DNA from: Rotaria macrura | Taxonomy: Eukaryota > Rotifera > Eurotatoria > Philodinida > Philodinidae | NCBI GenBank assembly: GCA_900239685.1 | Contig: OENT01000375.1 | Coordinates: forward strand, 1 to 64,000 | Length of the DNA stretch: 64,000 nucleotides | Reading direction: 5' to 3' | Part shown: piece after piece, positions 23,843-36,179 of the stretch | Numbering within the stretch: position 1 is the first letter of the stretch | Layout of the letters: the number at the start of each line of letters is the position of its first letter | Translations under genes and position numbers: made by a program | The notes under the pieces: model-generated | Database searches by the model: none | What the model was told of the DNA's origin: nothing | What the model saw: the letters and a program-made list of their open reading frames with translations, nothing else

Positions 23843-26374
23843 TGTGCTTAGTTACTGTAGCTTTGGTTGTTTTTAAAATTATAGCCATTTTTTCTACTCA
23901 TAAATCATCATTCATTGAATAACTACACGCACTACATGTACGAGAAGGAAGAGTGGAAAAGTGTAAGAAATGATTGTTTACCATTGAAATTAATTTTACG
24001 AGGCATCAGCTACGGCATAGTGTAAGTGTTGACATATCATTGATAAGACAACATCACTCTCGGCCCATCCAACAACAACATCAAGAGCAATATCTATTCA
24101 TCTACAATCAATGTTTTTTCTTCTTTTTTTTCTTCATCAACTCGCTATTAAAACACTACGTTGCGTGTGATAAAAAGTCGCAGGTAAAATATCAAATATT
24201 TTAATATCCATGTCTGAAAGCATACCTGCAGGAGAAATAAGACAGGACAAACTAATTTCCTTTTGATGCATTTTTTCTCATTGACTGCTCCAAGATTATT
24301 GGTATCTAAAATTGTCATTTATTCATTACTTGAATCACTTTTAATGTCTACATAACGCACGAAAGCATTTAAATACTTGTCTAGGTTGACGAAAGGTGTG
24401 AAAGAAAATATTGATCTAGGGATATATATCATCAATGAATTCTTCTACTAGCATTAATTCAATATCATACTATTGAATCCAACGAACAGGAATCAGTGTT
24501 TTCACTACATCAAAATGTCTAACTAGTAACAAATAGTGAATATGAGTGTCTCCCGACTGTATTCAGTCAAGCGCTGTTCTGAGTATATTTTCATGAATAG
24601 ATCAATGAATTCTAATCAAAACATTGTGAAAGAAAAATTATTTAACCAAGCGTTGCTTTATGATGAAAACTAAAGCTGTATGGAAGAAACAGAGGAGATG
24701 TACCATTTGAAAATGAAATAATCTAAACATTACATGAGCAAGATTATGTACCGGTGTTCGAAATGAAACTAAATAGTTTGCGTAGACCAAACAAAAGACA
24801 TCATAAGACTAGAAACTTTGTATAAGTTCGAACCATATTCTCAGTATTTCGGGAACACAACTAATACCTTGATCTGCTGTATTGATTTCCAAAATTTGGA
24901 AATTCAAATTAGATGCATCGTCTTTTAAATTTGAAAGTATATTGATTCATGCATTTCTAGCAACGTTTGTTTGAGTGTCAAACGTCAATTTGAAAAATAG
25001 ACGTTCACTCACAGACAATTTGTTTTCTAGATTTAAAACGAATAAAATAGGAGTAAAATGAATTTTCTAATGATTAAATTTTTATACGTTTTTTTATGAA
25101 TATCACAGATGCCCGAGTACTTTCTATATTTTGTATTATTCTTTTTGTTCTATGTATCGTCAAAAATCGTTGTAGTCAGCATAGTAATATCGTCTTTTGA
25201 ATAATCTAAAACAGAGCTAATATGATCGAAAAAAGTGTACTGATTAAAATGTTTTTCTTATGAAAAATGTTCATTATTCATAGTTCTTCTTTGATTATAG
25301 TTCGTGCAAAAAAATTCTTTTTTCCCATCTTTAAGAAAGTACTTATATTGAACAAATGAAATTGACATAATATGCAAATTAAAGTAGTGAAATCAAATTT
25401 ATTAGCGGAATTAGAATTATTAATCAGCCAGATTTATCGTATTGGTAGCTCCATTCAAAATCTATTCGAACTAGTTCGATTACATCATTGTGGTTCAGTA
25501 GAACTATACATAACTATGCAATACCATTTCTTCGTTATTGATGTTGAGATTCATCGTCGTACATAAGAATCGAAAATATAGAAAGAAAATCAATATCAGA
25601 AGTAACACATCATCAATGGTATTATGATTCGAAGACTGCAAAGTAACCCCAGACTTGAGACCTATGACTTTTCAAGCAGTTTCAGCGAATCCTTTTATGT
25701 AAAACAAATCGGAAAATTTAGGCTGAATCTTGTAAAAAATAGTTGCTTGCTTCAAAAAAATTTGGATCAGAAGCTACCGAAATTTTTAATCCAACTGGAA
25801 ACGGAATCGGAAACAAGAAAACGTTATTCCCCCATTTTCCCAAATATTATACAATGTATCAGTGAGGATGAAACAACTTTGTTATGCATTTCGTTAAAAA
25901 CATTAAGATTTAATACTTAAAAATACAGAATAATAATTTTGTCCTATTAAAACACTGAGTGTAGGACGAGAATCAAGCCAGAAAAATTAGCATGTATGAT
26001 TGCTATTAAAAATTTGTATGTGCTATTTTGAAAAAATCCCATGTTTCTTTGCCGATGTCAACGAGACAATTGAAGTTCTAGTGAAAGAATACTCTGTTCT
26101 CTCTTCCATAGACATCACAACACACGGCAGTAATTTTCGATTCTACATGATTACTTTCAGTAACCGAAGTAGTGCATTCGTCTCTTGAGATGAATACTTA
26201 TTCATAGAACGAATTAGATTAATTTGCATTGCCTTGTATATTTGAAACCACTTTGTCCTACCGAAATGAGTTCAAATCATTCCTCTTATGTTGTTTATTA
26301 TTCATCAAACTGATCAAAATGCATGTATACAAAGCCATAAGATCTACTAATTAGACAGTACAAAAACGTCAATG
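23843..26374. other. Intergenic, only unsupported small ORFs
   Basis: Contains frames at 25372-25566 and 25624-25920 on the plus strand (64 and 98 codons). They have plausible composition but no domain, no splice signals that pair and no homology I recognise. The rest is AT-rich without features. Confidence 0.4.
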
Positions 26375-27352
26375 TCAAGTGCGCGTTACTGTTTGTTGTG
26401 CACCAACGGGAGGACGTCCTACGGCCTTTGTTTGAGGGCCTACTGCTCGTGCCGGCCGACAGCTAAACGAGATTATTCGTTTCATTTGTCTTTTAAGTTC
26501 AGGCATTGACAGGGCACAAATGAAAGGCAACAAAAGAATACCGTAATATTCAAAGAACTTCGCATATAACGTAAAATCTGCGCCCACTTCTTCAGGAATA
26601 CCACAAAGATGAATGAATTCCACTATCATACTTGGTATGTATATAGCAAGATAGAGAACTGAAATCGATAGTACTTGAATCGTCATTTTTCGATGATTTC
26701 GCCAAAGAATCTGCCGATGCATTCGAGTTTTTCGATAGAGGACACGTACAAGCAGAAGAATGCTCGAACAAATAATAGTTGTCGTAGGTATCATATCATT
26801 TACAATGATATCCCACATGGATGCCGATGCGGCATCATAGTGACAAAGAGAATCACCACACGCTATTTGCGAATAATCGTATGCATTTCTACAAGATGGG
26901 AAAATAATTATCACGGTATTATAAATCATACAATACAGGAGAATTGCCGCTACGGGTAAACAATGAAAGGTAATAAATTTACACTTCGTTGCTAATAGAT
27001 GATCGTGAAAAATAAGAATATGCCGTTCAATGGTTGCCCAAGCGAACAGAAGTGTTGTTGTAATATATAAAGTTTCATCGATGAAATCCCATGTAAGACA
27101 AAAAGCAGCATTTTGTGGCCAAACATAGCCTAGACGATAATAATTAAGACTCCATGGAACACTTGTTAACTGAACAATAAAATTGATGAAAAGAAGAAGA
27201 GCAATAACATGATTATTCAGAGCTTGGCGTAGCGTTCGGCGCACAGCAAAATTATACAGGATGAACAAAGAGCAGCTGATCGATGGAATGTAGAAGATAA
27301 GAATAATCCAAAAACGAACAGGAACCGATATGGCAATGTCAGAAAGCGGCAT
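26375..27352 (-). CDS. Orphan rhodopsin-type GPCR, copy 1, 325 aa, intronless
   Basis: Seven hydrophobic segments fall at about residues 13-35, 48-70, 84-107, 128-150, 180-204, 223-246 and 264-283. Family A landmarks: a Cys at 85 starting helix 3, an ERH triplet (109-111) in the DRY position, Cys-rich loop 2 (residues 154-170) that can pair with Cys85, basic loop 3 (RKTRMHRQ...RNHRK), and LLPFICALSMPEL in helix 7 where NPxxY would be. The protein should sit in the plasma membrane and couple to G proteins; the ligand is unknown. The intronless structure and sequence style match a large rotifer-type family related to peptide receptors (inference). A near-identical paralogue lies at 39062-40045; the two diverge only in the C-terminal tail after AVGPQT. 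Confidence 0.88.
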   Translation of the reverse strand: MPLSDIAISVPVRFWIILIFYIPSISCSLFILYNFAVRRTLRQALNNHVIALLLFINFIVQLTSVPWSLNYYRLGYVWPQNAAFCLTWDFIDETLYITTTLLFAWATIERHILIFHDHLLATKCKFITFHCLPVAAILLYCMIYNTVIIIFPSCRNAYDYSQIACGDSLCHYDAASASMWDIIVNDMIPTTTIICSSILLLVRVLYRKTRMHRQILWRNHRKMTIQVLSISVLYLAIYIPSMIVEFIHLCGIPEEVGADFTLYAKFFEYYGILLLPFICALSMPELKRQMKRIISFSCRPARAVGPQTKAVGRPPVGAQQTVTRT

Positions 27353-29855
27353 CGATCTATCGTTCTTTACGAATCTCTGTCTTCGGTTTTGATTTCTCTT
27401 TCGAAAAGTGATTAAGTGTGAGGCAATAACAGTAATCCAAAGTGTTCGTCAGATGCAGATGAAGATACGTCCAACTTTTTTAATTACCTGTTTGCATTCA
27501 ATTTATTCGTGAGCACTTGCTCGTAATGCTTTCTGAAAATAGAAACTTTGATACGTCTATCGTAGATTCAATATTAGATTCTACACGAATGAACGCGTTG
27601 AATCAGCTTTGAACAGAATTTTAATTTAAATAGTCACATTTGTCGTTCTTTCCATGAAGATTAAATTGAGAAAGGATATTGCTTTCACTGTTGATTTCAG
27701 GTGCAGATATAGCACAATTTAAGATCGAGAAGAGAACTAAAGTATAAGAGGTAGCACACAAAACATAAGTGAACTCGTATAATCTTTGGATGAACTAGAA
27801 ATTAATAAAAGAAAAATATTCTTCCGATTCAGTGTTTCACAGACAACTATGAGAGATAGCATAGGAATTCACTAGTTTTATTTATACAAGGGAAATTTAC
27901 AAGCCACTATATTATACACATTTTCATTAATTTGACTCAATTCATAAGATTATTGCTGGCACATTATTTTTCTGTCTATTATTACCTATTGAAAGCATCT
28001 TTCCATATGCATTTCCGGAATTACTTTTCTAGGAATTTAATCTGCTTCAAAAGAATTTCTATTCTTGATGAGAATCAAAGTACATTTTGTGTGAAACATT
28101 TTAGCAGAACAAGTCCAATCTACAATCAGTATCGAATAAGATACGTGCTATCCTTAACTTTCGATTAAGGCTTATTTATCATTTGACTCCTAATTAACGG
28201 GATGCAAAGAATGAATGTGTTTATTTTAAGTCCACCGTCTCACAAAACATCGACAAATACTGCACACTGTTTACACTCTTGTTTCAAAAAGAACAAAGCG
28301 CGCTTGAGAAATTCTCACTATCCTTGCTTTTACCCTTGTCTCGTTTTCCAGAAATACCGTTTTATTTTGGTGCATATCTATTGTTCAGAGAAGCTCCTAT
28401 GAACTTGAATAAAATGCCTGTAATGGATCACGCCACCTAACGAATAGCTTATCGAACCTATTTATACTCATCATATCATTAAAAGACGCTTCGCGACGTG
28501 TTTCCGGGGAGAATGAAATGTAGCACTCATATTTCTTATTCAGCTTAATAATACTCGATAAAAAACACGCACAATTATACAGTATTTACAGCACCAAAAC
28601 TCCTTTTCAATGAAACATAATTCTCACTAAAACGAAACACTTACACTTTTGCATATCAGACACAATATGTTTTCACTTTTTCAAACACTTTGTTGCATTT
28701 CAAATTTGACTTACGAACATTGAAGTTTGATATCTAAATAATCTGTAATGTTTTAGCTCATTGAAAATATCTTTCGTAATGTTGGTTCGACTGAAATATC
28801 AGTTGTGTACATCCTCAGTAGTGAGAAATGCAAGGGTTCAATTTTGAATTCATACTTCATATTGTTTTCTTTTTTCTAAACGGATGACCCTTCGACTGAA
28901 TTCATGAAAGGATGAACATCTAGTTCTCTGGAGAACCTACCTGAACATGAATGAATGTTGCTTTGATTTAACAGAGACTGATCAAGATAGTCAACATATC
29001 TAGAACTGAGTTATTCGTAACACGAATATTGCTGTGTAAAGAAAATAAGTGAAAGACGGAAAGCTTCAATGAGATATTATAATCGGATTGAAATATATTC
29101 CCCATTCAGAAAACTCTTGCTTACATGATGAGATTCTCGAACCTGCTCTTATACCAGGAAATATGTTTTCTGGCATAGGAATGTTCCCGTGCTTTTTTTT
29201 CTATGACATTTTTGTATTATTTTATCAGCGTTTCTTTGTGAGATATTTGATTGTTTTCCTTGGAGTATAGGGAGGGGGTATCATATTAAAGAGTGAGAAA
29301 GAGACAAAATAAAGACAGGATTCGCTCTCTTGGTTCATTTTACATTAAAAAAGTAAGAAAAAGACCAATATGTATCATTTTTGATTCTTCGACATTGCAT
29401 GACGAAGATAAATCTATTTTGTTGAAACGATTTGTTGATAAAATTTTATTCGACGTAAAAAAGAAAATAACGTCTCAAACTCTTAATGTACGAATCAAAC
29501 CCAGCTGCAATATGAAGATTATGTCAACTTTACCTTTGCATCGGCTCAAATATTGAACAATCCTTTTGCATCCTATCAAATGTCTCAAAATTACTTTTCC
29601 AAATTTTTATCAGTGAAAATTTCATCATGAGCAAGAGATGGGTTGTCTTGAATAAAAATACAAATAAAAATAAAAGTAGCTTTGCAACGGTATTCTGTTG
29701 GTTTGACCTTAGTGACTATCTTTGTTTGTGCCTGAATCCTGTCATAAAAGCAGACCATACTAATAAAGGAGTGAAATGAATATTCATCGTTTGATGATGA
29801 CGATCGAAAGATGAAACTAAATGCCAAGCATTATTCTGATATGCATCAACATTGA
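26385..29855. repeat. Segmental duplication, copy 1 (about 3.5 kb)
   Basis: Direct repeat of about 39075-43690. It covers the GPCR gene and about 2.5 kb upstream of it. Identity is high throughout (mostly single-base changes and small indels), except for a block of about 280 bp at 27870-28148 that does not align well. Homology stops near 29855, where one copy reads gcatcaacattgac and the other gcatcgccattaac before they part. This copy has the uninterrupted target ctagaaat at 27795-27802. Confidence 0.9.
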
Positions 29856-30693
29856 CTTTTGATTCTTTTGTCTCTCTCACACTTTCCATGCACCGACCAT
29901 CATCGTGGAAAATGTGCATTCAAAAAAGAACTTATCATCTTACATAGTAAAGAAGCTATTTTAATGACTCATATATAGTACTTTGAAAATCAGGGGAAAA
30001 ACATGTACATAATGTGAGGTGGCAAAATGAGCACCTAATCAGCAAAGTTTGTTTCAGCCCACTTCACATCACTGCGAGTGAGAAAAAAAACAACGCTAAA
30101 TTTAATCCAAGAACAAGAACGTGATTAATAAGTAAGCGAACCAGTTTCATGAAAGTGGCTGCAACCCAACCTCTATGGTTGTGTACGCTGCAAGGCGAGC
30201 TCGGATGATTCGAATATACATAAAGATCAAGCCATTTTCAAGAAGAATGCGTTGATCGCCGGATTGAAGAGTAAAGAAATCCATGTAAAATCCATGCTCA
30301 CAAACATAGAACTGTGGCTAGTGGGTTCAATTCATATACCTTTGATACAGATGGCCATAATATTGGTTAACTTCAAGTGATATTAACCTTACTCTCTTAA
30401 ATCATGGCTTTAGCAGCACTCGAAGGTGTCAGCACAGGTGATGGCATTAATTTTTCATTCGTCAATAGATGTGGCGGATGTATATTCTTTATGATTTCAA
30501 TACCTGCTGATTGTTTCCGGTTCGAATACAATGTTGAATGAGCGCAAGGATTTTTTGCCAAAGTAGGTTAGTTGATACGAACGATGAAGTATTATACTTG
30601 ATTCAAATGTGAAATCATTCGCAATTTTAGTTGACATCATCGAATCTAGATAGGATCAAAAGATCAAGCATGTACAGTTTTGACTTATAGCAG

Positions 30694-30835
30694 GAACATC
30701 AATTATTCCAACGATACGCACACTAAAGAAACTATTGAAACATATCCAAATGTCATCGAAGATTTAGGAATTGAATATAGTTTTGAATCATTTGAAATAG
30801 CGAGCAAATACAATGGGTTTATTGACATACCTGTA
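30694..30835 (+). CDS. Orphan exon-like segment with both splice signals
   Basis: An acceptor (cttatagcag) precedes, and a consensus donor (gtaagt) follows, an uninterrupted 142-nt frame that reads NINYSNDTHTKETIETYPNV, then GIEYSFESFEIASKYNGFI. A short upstream frame at 30404-30541 (MALAALEGVSTGDGIN..., with CGGC) might belong to the same gene. No downstream exon could be joined with confidence and no family was recognised, so this is either an internal exon of an unknown gene or a relic. Confidence 0.3.
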
Positions 30836-33174
30836 GTAAGTTCTTTCTTTCTATATTTATGATTCGATCTGATGCAACGAGAGTAGGACTCGTGTGTGTA
30901 TGAATCATCTTCATTGAACTGTTTGCAAACTAAATTTATGATAGTGCATGAGAGAGATTTATACAGAATCATGTCTATTGAAATTTGATTAATTAATGTT
31001 CTTGACTATCGAAAATAATCAGAACACCTCATGGTTATCGAGATTCTTGAAGTAATCGTTTGTTTGATGTACTAAAATGTACCATGTCTGATGTTTACTC
31101 GAAGTGTCATTGAAGATTTTAAGTGTACCGACTAAGTAGTTATTAATATATTTTTCATAAACTTACACGTTAATTGGAAAAGATCAAACGAATAATACCG
31201 AAATGAATTTTTGTGAAAGGAAATAGATACAATTCTGAAGAGTCAGTTCAAATTGAAATGTACGAAATTTATCGACTAATCTAATATATGATTATGAATA
31301 TGAAATGTATAACAGCACGGATTTTGTCATCATCTTCGGTTATGGATTAATATGAAACCGCATCGTCATCTAGGAATATTTCAGTCAAAAGGATTAAAGG
31401 AGCCTCGGCATGGTCGTAGCAATGTTTGAATGGGGTGTGAGAGTGTGAGTCTTACATCAATTCTACAAACGTACACCCACATCGGCACCCTTTATTCGAC
31501 ATTACTTACAGCTAAAAAATTGAAGAAATTCTTTTATACAAGAGACAGAGAGTTGATAACAAGACTAGTTGACGTTGGAACCTGGATATACCGATACTAA
31601 AGATTGTTCTTCTTCTAAAGCAACGGAATGTTCCTTAGAATAAGTATTCAATCTTATGAAAAACTAGAAAGAAAGGATTTTCTATTTAAATTTTAGCCCA
31701 TATGCAGGTTTTATGATCCTTGAATGCCGTGAACTATTTAGCCAAAATAGCCACATTCTTTTTGAGTCATTCAGTATGAAAAAAAATTCTCAAATTTTAC
31801 GAAACATTTGCTTTTGTTCAATCTTAGATATGTTGAGAAGAAAAGATCTACTTTTATCAAAAACTTCAAGGCATTCTAAAGATTATGAGATCTATTTATC
31901 AACCAAATTCTTTTCCTTCGACTAAGCAAAATGTTCTTTGAAAGAGGCATTTTTTCCGATATCATGTAGTGGTAGTAGATCACTTCTAAGTTAACACACT
32001 GTAATGACTGTACGAAACATCTTGCGATATCTAGTGTTTGTCATATATCTCTATATTTTTTTTCTGAGTTTCTCCTCTTATACACATGTAGTGAAGAAAC
32101 TCTAATTATAATCAATACGATCACATGTCACTGTTCTTGCATAATAATTTGTCTGTACGCGGTTAGAATTTATTTTGATCTAATAAATGTTATCTGTTTG
32201 ATATGCTGCTGTGAAAACTGTATTCTTGGCGATGCTCAAATTCTTTATTCAATGCAATCATTTTCACAAATGTTTTCAATGCTTTTAGTAGAAAAAATAT
32301 TTCTTTTTCTTCAAGATACTGTGCAAGTAAACTCGTTTTGACGATATTTCGCATTCTTAAGAGGAGTTTGCTGTAGAAGAGTAATTTACTGAGAAAATGT
32401 TGTAAATTCTAAAGTATTATTTTGTAGAAACTTCTGTCTAATGGAAAGAATAAATCTTAAATATCTAATTAATCGATCAGCACTTAGAAGAATTATCTAG
32501 CAGTCTGTTATTTCTGAATGGAAAATATTCGTTAGTATAGAAAAATATAAATTATTCAAAAAACAGCTACATAAATGCATATCATATAGCTAGGCATGAT
32601 ATTGGAGGCGTAAAAACTAATAATTCTATTATTTTAAATTATGATGAAAAAAAACCGGTTTTTAGAGAATCGAAAAGTATATCTTCCAAAAACAAATGCA
32701 AGGTTTTGTCTTTTGTTTCAGCTGATATAGGTGAAAAACACTAAATGTCGCAAAAATTTTTGGTACACCCCAAGGTGTTCGATTTTATAATTTGATTGTT
32801 TTCAATCAGATCTTCTTATCAATTAGATCCAATTATAAAAATCCAGAACAAACAGTAGTAGAAAATAAAGAAGAATAAATAGAATATATAGCTACTATCA
32901 ATATCAGGTTTTTTTTATCATAATGAAAATCACGAAACGCGTCAGAAAAATTGATCTCAACATTGCATTAATTGTTTCCGATACAGATCAAGATTGATTT
33001 AATATTCATTTAAGTTGGACAGAATAATCGATTGGTGAATAGTAAGAGGTGAGGACAAGCAGATTGCATTCTTTTTCTGTATTTTTGATAGATCAATTTG
33101 TTTTTCGAAAATTTCTAAAGGTAACAGTTTACGGCATATGGCGTGAGTCTAATCTCTTCATTCGTTCTATCAAG

Positions 33175-33188
33175 ACACACACACACAC
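33175..33188 (+). repeat. (AC)7 microsatellite
   Basis: Seven AC units lie about 83 bp before the start codon of the SDR gene. It is simple sequence; no regulatory role is implied. Confidence 0.9.
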
Positions 33189-33270
33189 GTGTAACTGACA
33201 AGAAAGAATGATCGAAACTGGTATTTATCATGACCAAGGATACACACATTCGTGCATTTTTATATGAGAC

Positions 33271-34182
33271 ATGTCATCAACAATGAAGCCACAACGTATT
33301 ATTCTTGTTACTGGTGCAAATAAAGGTATTGGTTTTGAAGTTATCAAGAAATTTATTAAACAACCGTCATCGACTAGTAATGATCTCATTCTTCTTGGTA
33401 GTCGTGATTTGAAACGTGGGGAAAACGCACTTGCCCAGTTGGGTTATCCGATGAATGTGTACCTTCTTCAGTTGGACACATCATCAAAAGAGAGTATTTC
33501 TGCTGCTACCAATGAAATAAGACAAAAATACGGGGGCCAATTGGATGTAATTATCAACAATGCCGGCATTGCACCAATAGATGACTCCATTGAGGCAGTT
33601 CAAGAAACACTAGCTACCAACTATTACGGAGTCAAAATACTCAATGAAAACTTAATTCCTTTACTCCGCGACCATGGTCGTGTTATCAACGTTGCCAGCG
33701 GAGTAGGCCCAATGGTATTAGGTTATTGTTCGAAAGATCTTCAAGACAAATACACATCAACGACGTTAACCTCAGAACAGCTCGATTGTCTTGTTGAAGA
33801 ATTTATTTCAGAATTCGAATCCAATAATCTTGAAAAAAGTGGGTATCCCACTGATATGCCCTTTTTGGCTTATGGTGTTTCCAAGATGGCGTTGCTTGCT
33901 CTTACTCGAATTGAAGCACAACAGCACTCTGGTGAGAGAAAAATATTCGTTTATTCTGTTTGTCCAGGTTATTGTGCCACTGATATTAATAAACATGGCC
34001 CAGGAGCTCGATCAGCTGAACTTGGAGCCGATTCTGTCTTGCATGTCTTTAACACGCCTGTTCATGAACTCAAAAATGGTGCATTCTATCAGGACGGCAT
34101 AGAATTACCACAAGTCTGCATGGACAAAGCTAAAATTCAAAAACTCATTCAAATCACGAAGCATATTAGTGGTTCAAAATAA
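33271..34182 (+). CDS. Short-chain dehydrogenase, carbonyl reductase-like, 303 aa
   Basis: NAD(P)H-dependent oxidoreductase of the SDR superfamily, closest by pattern to animal carbonyl reductase (reduction of aldehydes, ketones and quinones in the cytosol). Visible: the TGANKGIG dinucleotide-binding loop (residues 14-21), GSRD at 43-46 at the cofactor-selecting position (Arg favours NADPH), NNAG (96-99), the catalytic triad Ser143 (VINVASG), Tyr201 and Lys205 (AYGVSKMALLAL), and CPGYCATDI after strand 6. The roughly 40-residue insertion before the catalytic Tyr (LTSEQLDCLVEEFISEF) is typical of carbonyl reductase. The gene is intronless and full length. Met5 (33283) is an alternative start. 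No signal peptide. AATAAA at 34311-34316 is a likely poly(A) signal. Confidence 0.93.
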   Translation: MSSTMKPQRIILVTGANKGIGFEVIKKFIKQPSSTSNDLILLGSRDLKRGENALAQLGYPMNVYLLQLDTSSKESISAATNEIRQKYGGQLDVIINNAGIAPIDDSIEAVQETLATNYYGVKILNENLIPLLRDHGRVINVASGVGPMVLGYCSKDLQDKYTSTTLTSEQLDCLVEEFISEFESNNLEKSGYPTDMPFLAYGVSKMALLALTRIEAQQHSGERKIFVYSVCPGYCATDINKHGPGARSAELGADSVLHVFNTPVHELKNGAFYQDGIELPQVCMDKAKIQKLIQITKHISGSK

Positions 34183-34310
34183 TTGAGTTCACATATTTAT
34201 TAACACTCCAAATACTCTTGATTACATTAAATCTTCATTTCATAATTTCTTGTCCTCTAAAATTATGACTTCGTATTATTTCATGTAATTTAGCAACTTA
34301 TATGAAAATT

Positions 34311-34316
34311 AATAAA
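34311..34316 (+). promoter_or_regulatory. Likely poly(A) signal of the SDR gene
   Basis: Canonical AATAAA about 130 bp after the stop codon, the first good match downstream. Confidence 0.5.
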
Positions 34317-35296
34317 AATGAACCCACTACCAAATCTTGGAGATTCAACAAATTTGTTCTACTTTAGGAATAGGTTTCGAAAAATAAGACATTATAATCA
34401 CCCTTACGCCTTTTCATGTAACAAATAGGAATATAAGAACATTGACAAGCCATAACTATTTTTTTCACTGAAACTATGCTAATTCAGTATACGATTGATG
34501 ATAAAATCAATCATGCTCATGGTTATGATAGTTAGATCGAATATGACTTGACGATATGATTGCAGCTATGACTTATTAGACATGGGACCTTTTTGGTTCC
34601 TCTAGATAAAATCGACGTAACGTTCTAATTTGAGTTTGATGGGCGTTTTCAGTGAGCCTGACTGTGCAAGTACGGACTTCTTCGAGTACAAGTGCGCACG
34701 AATGTCCTAAGATCTCACTAGAGAAAATTTCATTGGTATATTTAGAAATGACACATACGTTCTGCGATCAGCAAATTGGTAAAGTCATGAATCAAAATTT
34801 TATTTTTATAGTTTTTTTGCCATTTAAGTGCAAGTGTGCGTGTTTGTGAGGGTGAGTTGTATTTTCACTGACCTCCGTATTCTGACTGACTCTTAATTTC
34901 ACAGCAGCAAATTCATTCTATTCGACGAGAATGCATCACATAGGCAAATTGACCAAACATCTATATAAAATAGAGAGATCAATCAGTTACTAATTGCATT
35001 CTATATGAGTACAATTTTGTTAAATGCACGATTACCTAGGATTTCAAGTACTTCGAGTATTTGGCTTAGCTCTTTGTTCATGTGCTACATCCAGGCCATG
35101 CTCAATGTCATTACAGTTGTTTGATCAAAACACCACCTCTTTTCATTGCGTCCCTAGAATGCTCGTGAGGTTACCTCACTGAACGAAGCTCTACTTCAAT
35201 CTTCATTGGTTTGTTTCTATTCAATCGAATATGTCAAACTGTCTAAATGATGCTATGAGTACGGAAGACAAAAATGCATCTAATATGTGGATATAA
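34317..35296. other. Intergenic, nothing recognised
   Basis: About 1 kb after the SDR gene, with one short frame (34652-34849) lacking any recognisable motif. No repeats or RNA genes were seen. Confidence 0.4.
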
Positions 35297-36179
35297 ACGG
35301 CTTGTCCACGTAACGCGCTACTTCGGTGATGAAGTTTTTGAAAAAGTTTTTTTCCAGATCGACTAATCTCGGCACACCATCGGATGCAGGTTTTTGCGCT
35401 GATTACGAATTTAATATTCTTTCTCAAAAAAGATCGTGTTTCAGATACCAAAACGACGTTTTAAACTTTTGAGAAATCGTATTTTTAATTTCTCTAGGGA
35501 GAAACGATTTCGAAAACGTCTGATTATCATACCATTTGATACAGAATTTAAATGTCTACAAAACGGCACATTTATTTTTAACTTTCACTACCGAAGACAA
35601 ATTTTTAATTATTGTAGATTTTCCAACTTTCTGTACTCATAACGGGGTTCCGGTTCGCCGTAGCTATTTGATTTTTTAAACACAGGTTATATATAGAGAA
35701 AAGACCAATCACTGTAAAAATTAAATAGATCTAAGCACGTTAAGTTACCTAAAATTGATTGACAAAAAAGAGTGTCACAGCGTTACGAAAAATGTCACAG
35801 CGTTACGTTGTCTTTTCTCCCTTTTTATATGAATAACGAGAGTGACGAGAACATTCCTTTTATCATTGAAAAGCTCTTTTCATGCTCTACATACTCGGTT
35901 CCAGGGCTAATTTGTTTGGAGACCGTTGTTTGCAAGGAATTGAAAGATGAGTCAGAGGGTTGTAAATTTAGGGTCCTTCTGTGTCACAGTGTTACGTGAC
36001 TATAAACCATTTCTGTAAACTATAGAGTTCAACCTAAAAATATCAAATTTGTAGTTTAGATAGAAGTTGTCGAGCTGCGTCGAATGGCGTCTGAATGAGC
36101 TTTCTAGTTATCATTGTTCTCCAGATATTTCAAAAAATGATTGCCAAAATGTCACAGCGTTACGCTTGGACAAGCCGTA
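35297..36179. mobile_element. Transposon-like element with imperfect terminal inverted repeats
   Basis: The left end reads acggcttgtcc-acgtaacgc and the right end is its complement, gcgttacg-cttggacaagccgt, with a 2-base gap in the left copy. The right-hand motif tgtcacagcgttacg recurs at about 35774, 35790, 35979 (one change) and 36150, as iterated transposase-binding sites do. Internal frames (35436-35642, 35772-35999) have no recognised domain. No convincing target-site duplication was found, so the exact ends and superfamily are uncertain. Confidence 0.5.

Larger units (their letters stand above)
27353..33270. other. GPCR upstream region and intergenic DNA to the SDR gene
   Basis: The part up to 29855 is duplicated at 40046-43690. 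Small frames shared by both copies (28202-28402; 29293-29556) are not convincing genes: the second is frameshifted in the other copy. From 29856 to 33270 there is an isolated exon-like segment (30694-30835, listed separately) and otherwise AT-rich DNA in which I found nothing. Confidence 0.4.

Noticed and set aside
26675..26959. Plus-strand ORF of 94 aa, with a matching one at 39368-39652
   Set aside because: Both lie antisense within the GPCR genes and are shadows of the real coding strand.
28202..28402. 66-aa plus-strand ORF conserved in both duplicated copies (28202 and 42042)
   Set aside because: It is conserved only as far as the surrounding duplicated DNA; changes are not biased to synonymous sites and no motif is visible.
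29293..29556. Plus-strand ORF of 87 aa with a partner at 43133-43330
   Set aside because: The two duplicated copies are in different frames after small indels, so there is no sign of selection for the protein.
33791..34102. 103-aa plus-strand ORF
   Set aside because: It is an out-of-frame shadow within the SDR gene.
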